A program made the translations under genes and the position numbers. A stretch of DNA of 64,000 nucleotides from Streptomyces katrae (GTDB taxonomy: Bacteria > Actinomycetota > Actinomycetes > Streptomycetales > Streptomycetaceae): positions 1 through 64,000 of the forward strand of contig NZ_JNZY01000036.1 in NCBI RefSeq assembly GCF_000717655.1, read 5' to 3'. This document shows positions 63,123 to 64,000 of the stretch, piece by piece; positions within the stretch are counted from its first letter, which is position 1, and every line of letters starts with the position of its first letter. Under the pieces are notes generated by a model. It saw only the letters and a list, made by a program, of their open reading frames with translations, searched no databases and was not told the DNA's origin.

Positions 63123-63998
63123 GTGACGCAGACGAGCCTCTCCTTCCTCAAGGGCCACGGCACCGAGAACGACTTCGTGATCGTCCCGGACCCGGACAAC
63201 GCCGTCGAGCTGCCCGCGACCGCCGTCGCCAAGCTCTGCGACCGGCGCGCCGGCATCGGCGCGGACGGCGTGCTGCACGTCGTCCGGTCCGCCGCGCACC
63301 CGGAGGCGGCGCACCTGGCCGACGAGGCCGAGTGGTTCATGGACTACCGCAACAGCGACGGCTCCGTCGCCGAGATGTGCGGCAACGGCGTCCGCGTCTT
63401 CGCCCGCTACCTCCAGTACGCCGGCCACGTCGAGCCCGGCGACCTCGCCGTCGCCACCCGCGGCGGCGTCAAGCGGGTGCACCTCGACAAGAGCGGCGAC
63501 GTGACGGTCTCCATGGGCCGCGCCGTCCTCCCGGAGGAACAGGTCACGGTGACGGTCGGCGAGCGCGCCTGGCCCGCCCGCAACGTCAACATGGGGAACC
63601 CGCACGCCGTCGCGTTCGTGGAAAGCCTGGACCACGCCGGAAAGCTGCTCGATCCGCCCCCGTTCAGCCCCGCCGAGGTCTACCCGACGGGTGTCAACGT
63701 GGAGTTCGTCGTCGACCGCGGCCCCCGGCACGTCGCCATGCGCGTCCACGAGCGAGGCTCCGGCGAGACCCGCTCCTGCGGCACCGGCGCCTGCGCCGTC
63801 GCCGTGGCCGCCATCCGCCGCGACGGCGCCGACCCGGCCGTCACCGGCCGGCCCGTCACGTACACCGTCGACCTCCCCGGCGGCACCCTCGCCATCACCG
63901 AACACCCCGACGGGCAGATCGACATGACGGGACCCGCCGTCATCGTCGCCGCGGGCGAGTTCGACGCGGCCTGGCTCACCGAAACGGCTTTCGGCTGA
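63123..63998 (+). CDS. dapF: Diaminopimelate epimerase
   Basis: A 291-residue epimerase that converts LL- to meso-diaminopimelate for lysine and as the precursor step of the cell wall. Both catalytic cysteines are present: C86 in EMCGNGVR and C219 in RSCGTGACAVA. GTG 63123 has TACGAT exactly 6 nt upstream and no ribosome binding site, so the mRNA is probably leaderless. The gene is complete; its stop is two bases before the window end. Confidence 0.95.
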   Translation: MTQTSLSFLKGHGTENDFVIVPDPDNAVELPATAVAKLCDRRAGIGADGVLHVVRSAAHPEAAHLADEAEWFMDYRNSDGSVAEMCGNGVRVFARYLQYAGHVEPGDLAVATRGGVKRVHLDKSGDVTVSMGRAVLPEEQVTVTVGERAWPARNVNMGNPHAVAFVESLDHAGKLLDPPPFSPAEVYPTGVNVEFVVDRGPRHVAMRVHERGSGETRSCGTGACAVAVAAIRRDGADPAVTGRPVTYTVDLPGGTLAITEHPDGQIDMTGPAVIVAAGEFDAAWLTETAFG

Positions 63999-64000
63999 AG

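Overview
The window is chromosomal DNA of a Streptomyces (or very close relative). Base composition is very GC-rich and GTG starts are frequent. The gene order is the recognisable Streptomyces core block osaC-osaA-osaB-ftsK-rimO-pgsA-cinA-clgR ... nei-lhr ... recA-recX ... gluDCBA-gluRK ... miaB-miaA-dapF.

Layout. 1-214: 3' end of a 5S rRNA, tRNA-Thr(GGT) and a strong terminator. 363-10205: a small HdeD-type membrane protein, then the osmotic-stress regulators OsaC (minus strand), OsaA (soluble hybrid kinase with a long HAMP array) and OsaB. 10349-17576: FtsK, a RodZ-like HTH membrane protein, RimO, then the coupled pgsA-cinA-clgR genes. 17812-20502: small membrane protein, SDR, Nei-type glycosylase, lipoprotein. 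20713-25305: Lhr helicase. 25403-30782: AraC regulator, AzlC/AzlD exporter, toroid protein, DUF3046 protein, AI-2E-type permease, HTH-Clp-N protein. 30847-31671: a frameshifted relic. 31948-36339: recA, recX and an orphan ABC permease. 36340-36781: gene-free, with a terminator and a 49-bp-period repeat array. 36782-39493: a sulfur operon (Cys-rich leader peptide, cysteine dioxygenase, rhodanese) and an FAD monooxygenase. 39696-45473: glutamate transporter gluABCD and its two-component system GluRK. 45508-55656: a glycan locus with GH85 endoglycosidase, GH5-type mannosidase, GH38 alpha-mannosidase, LacI regulator and ROK kinase. 55703-63998: TAXI receptor, LysR, mycothiol-type enzyme, miaB, extradiol-dioxygenase-like protein, two small proteins, miaA, a membrane protein and dapF.

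How the parts work together. The locus mixes housekeeping genes (chromosome translocation, recombination, tRNA and ribosome modification, phospholipid and lysine/DAP synthesis) with stress control (Osa system, ClgR, LexA-controlled recA) and two nutrient modules. One module senses and imports glutamate. The other looks like a secreted-to-cytoplasmic pathway for eukaryotic-type N-glycans: GH85 releases the glycan, GH38 trims alpha-mannose, the GH5-like enzyme splits the beta-mannose core, and the ROK enzyme phosphorylates a sugar, all probably under the LacI protein.

The most interesting non-coding signals are these: a 28-codon Cys-rich leader ORF before the cysteine dioxygenase gene; an inverted-repeat operator on a leaderless promoter of the HTH-Clp-N gene; about fifteen starts with a -10-like hexamer 6-7 nt upstream and no convincing ribosome binding site; a perfect 24-bp palindrome between divergent genes; and a tandem intergenic array. 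No insertion sequence, prophage or CRISPR array was seen.
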